Of a DNA stretch of 13,865 bases, positions 13,858-13,865 are shown piece by piece (within the stretch, counting starts at the first letter, position 1; each line of letters starts with the position of its first letter). Location: assembly GCA_009774235.1 (NCBI GenBank), contig VSNJ01000110.1, positions 1 to 13,865 of the forward strand, given 5' to 3'. A program made the position numbers and the translations under genes. The notes below the pieces were generated by a model. The model did not search any database and was not told where the DNA came from. It was given only the letters and a program-made list of their open reading frames with translations. Source of the stretch: Lachnospiraceae bacterium (GTDB taxonomy: Bacteria > Bacillota > Clostridia > Lachnospirales > Lachnospiraceae).

Positions 13858-13865
13858 TATAACAT

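Overview
The window is low-GC, densely packed DNA from an anaerobic Firmicute, most likely a member of Clostridia close to Lachnospiraceae. The evidence is the AT-rich codon use (many AGG/AGA arginine codons), strong AGGAGG-type ribosome binding sites, a radical-SAM maturase of [FeFe]-hydrogenase (HydE), and close resemblance of several proteins (HydE, the 389-residue PRPP synthetase, the LUD protein, the AraC regulator) to the types I associate with gut and rumen Lachnospiraceae. This assignment comes from memory of the families, not from a search.

Layout. Positions 1-2365 hold a DUF896 protein, 5-formyltetrahydrofolate cyclo-ligase and a membrane-anchored HtrA-like serine protease with a PDZ domain. 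rpsO (S15) follows, with its own promoter, a structured leader and a bidirectional terminator. Next is a divergent pair: a minus-strand AraC-type regulator (2955-3728) and a plus-strand cytoplasmic GH5 glycosidase (3928-4956). Their shared control region has a perfect palindrome that overlaps the regulator's -35 box, and an 11-codon leader ORF ends at the glycosidase ribosome binding site. From 5027 to 9091 a LUD-domain protein overlaps hydE by one base, then come a 52-residue membrane protein and DNA topoisomerase III.

The most unusual part is 9092-10615. It holds one gene, a stand-alone left-handed beta-helix (GlmU-C-terminus-like) protein, between two gene-free stretches that are both rich in base-paired structure and share a diverged 37-bp sequence. 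The left stretch (9108-9548) is bounded by inverted repeats with an AATAT on each side and folds on paper into nested long stems. It is either a MITE-like element or a large structured RNA. The right stretch (10283-10514) contains two mutually exclusive perfect stems in a riboswitch/attenuator-like arrangement, ahead of an aryl-sulfate sulfotransferase (10616-12583).

The sulfotransferase and the minus-strand ribose-phosphate pyrophosphokinase (12622-13791) converge on a bidirectional terminator whose stem is partly the 3' coding end of prs. The prs promoter (TTGACT-17-TATTAT) lies at the right edge of the window.

Most genes are housekeeping or metabolic and need not work together. The local functional units are araC/GH5 (regulated glycan use) and LUD-hydE (redox metabolism and hydrogenase maturation). 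The candidates for something undescribed are the paired structured non-coding regions around the beta-helix gene and the leader ORF of the GH5 gene.
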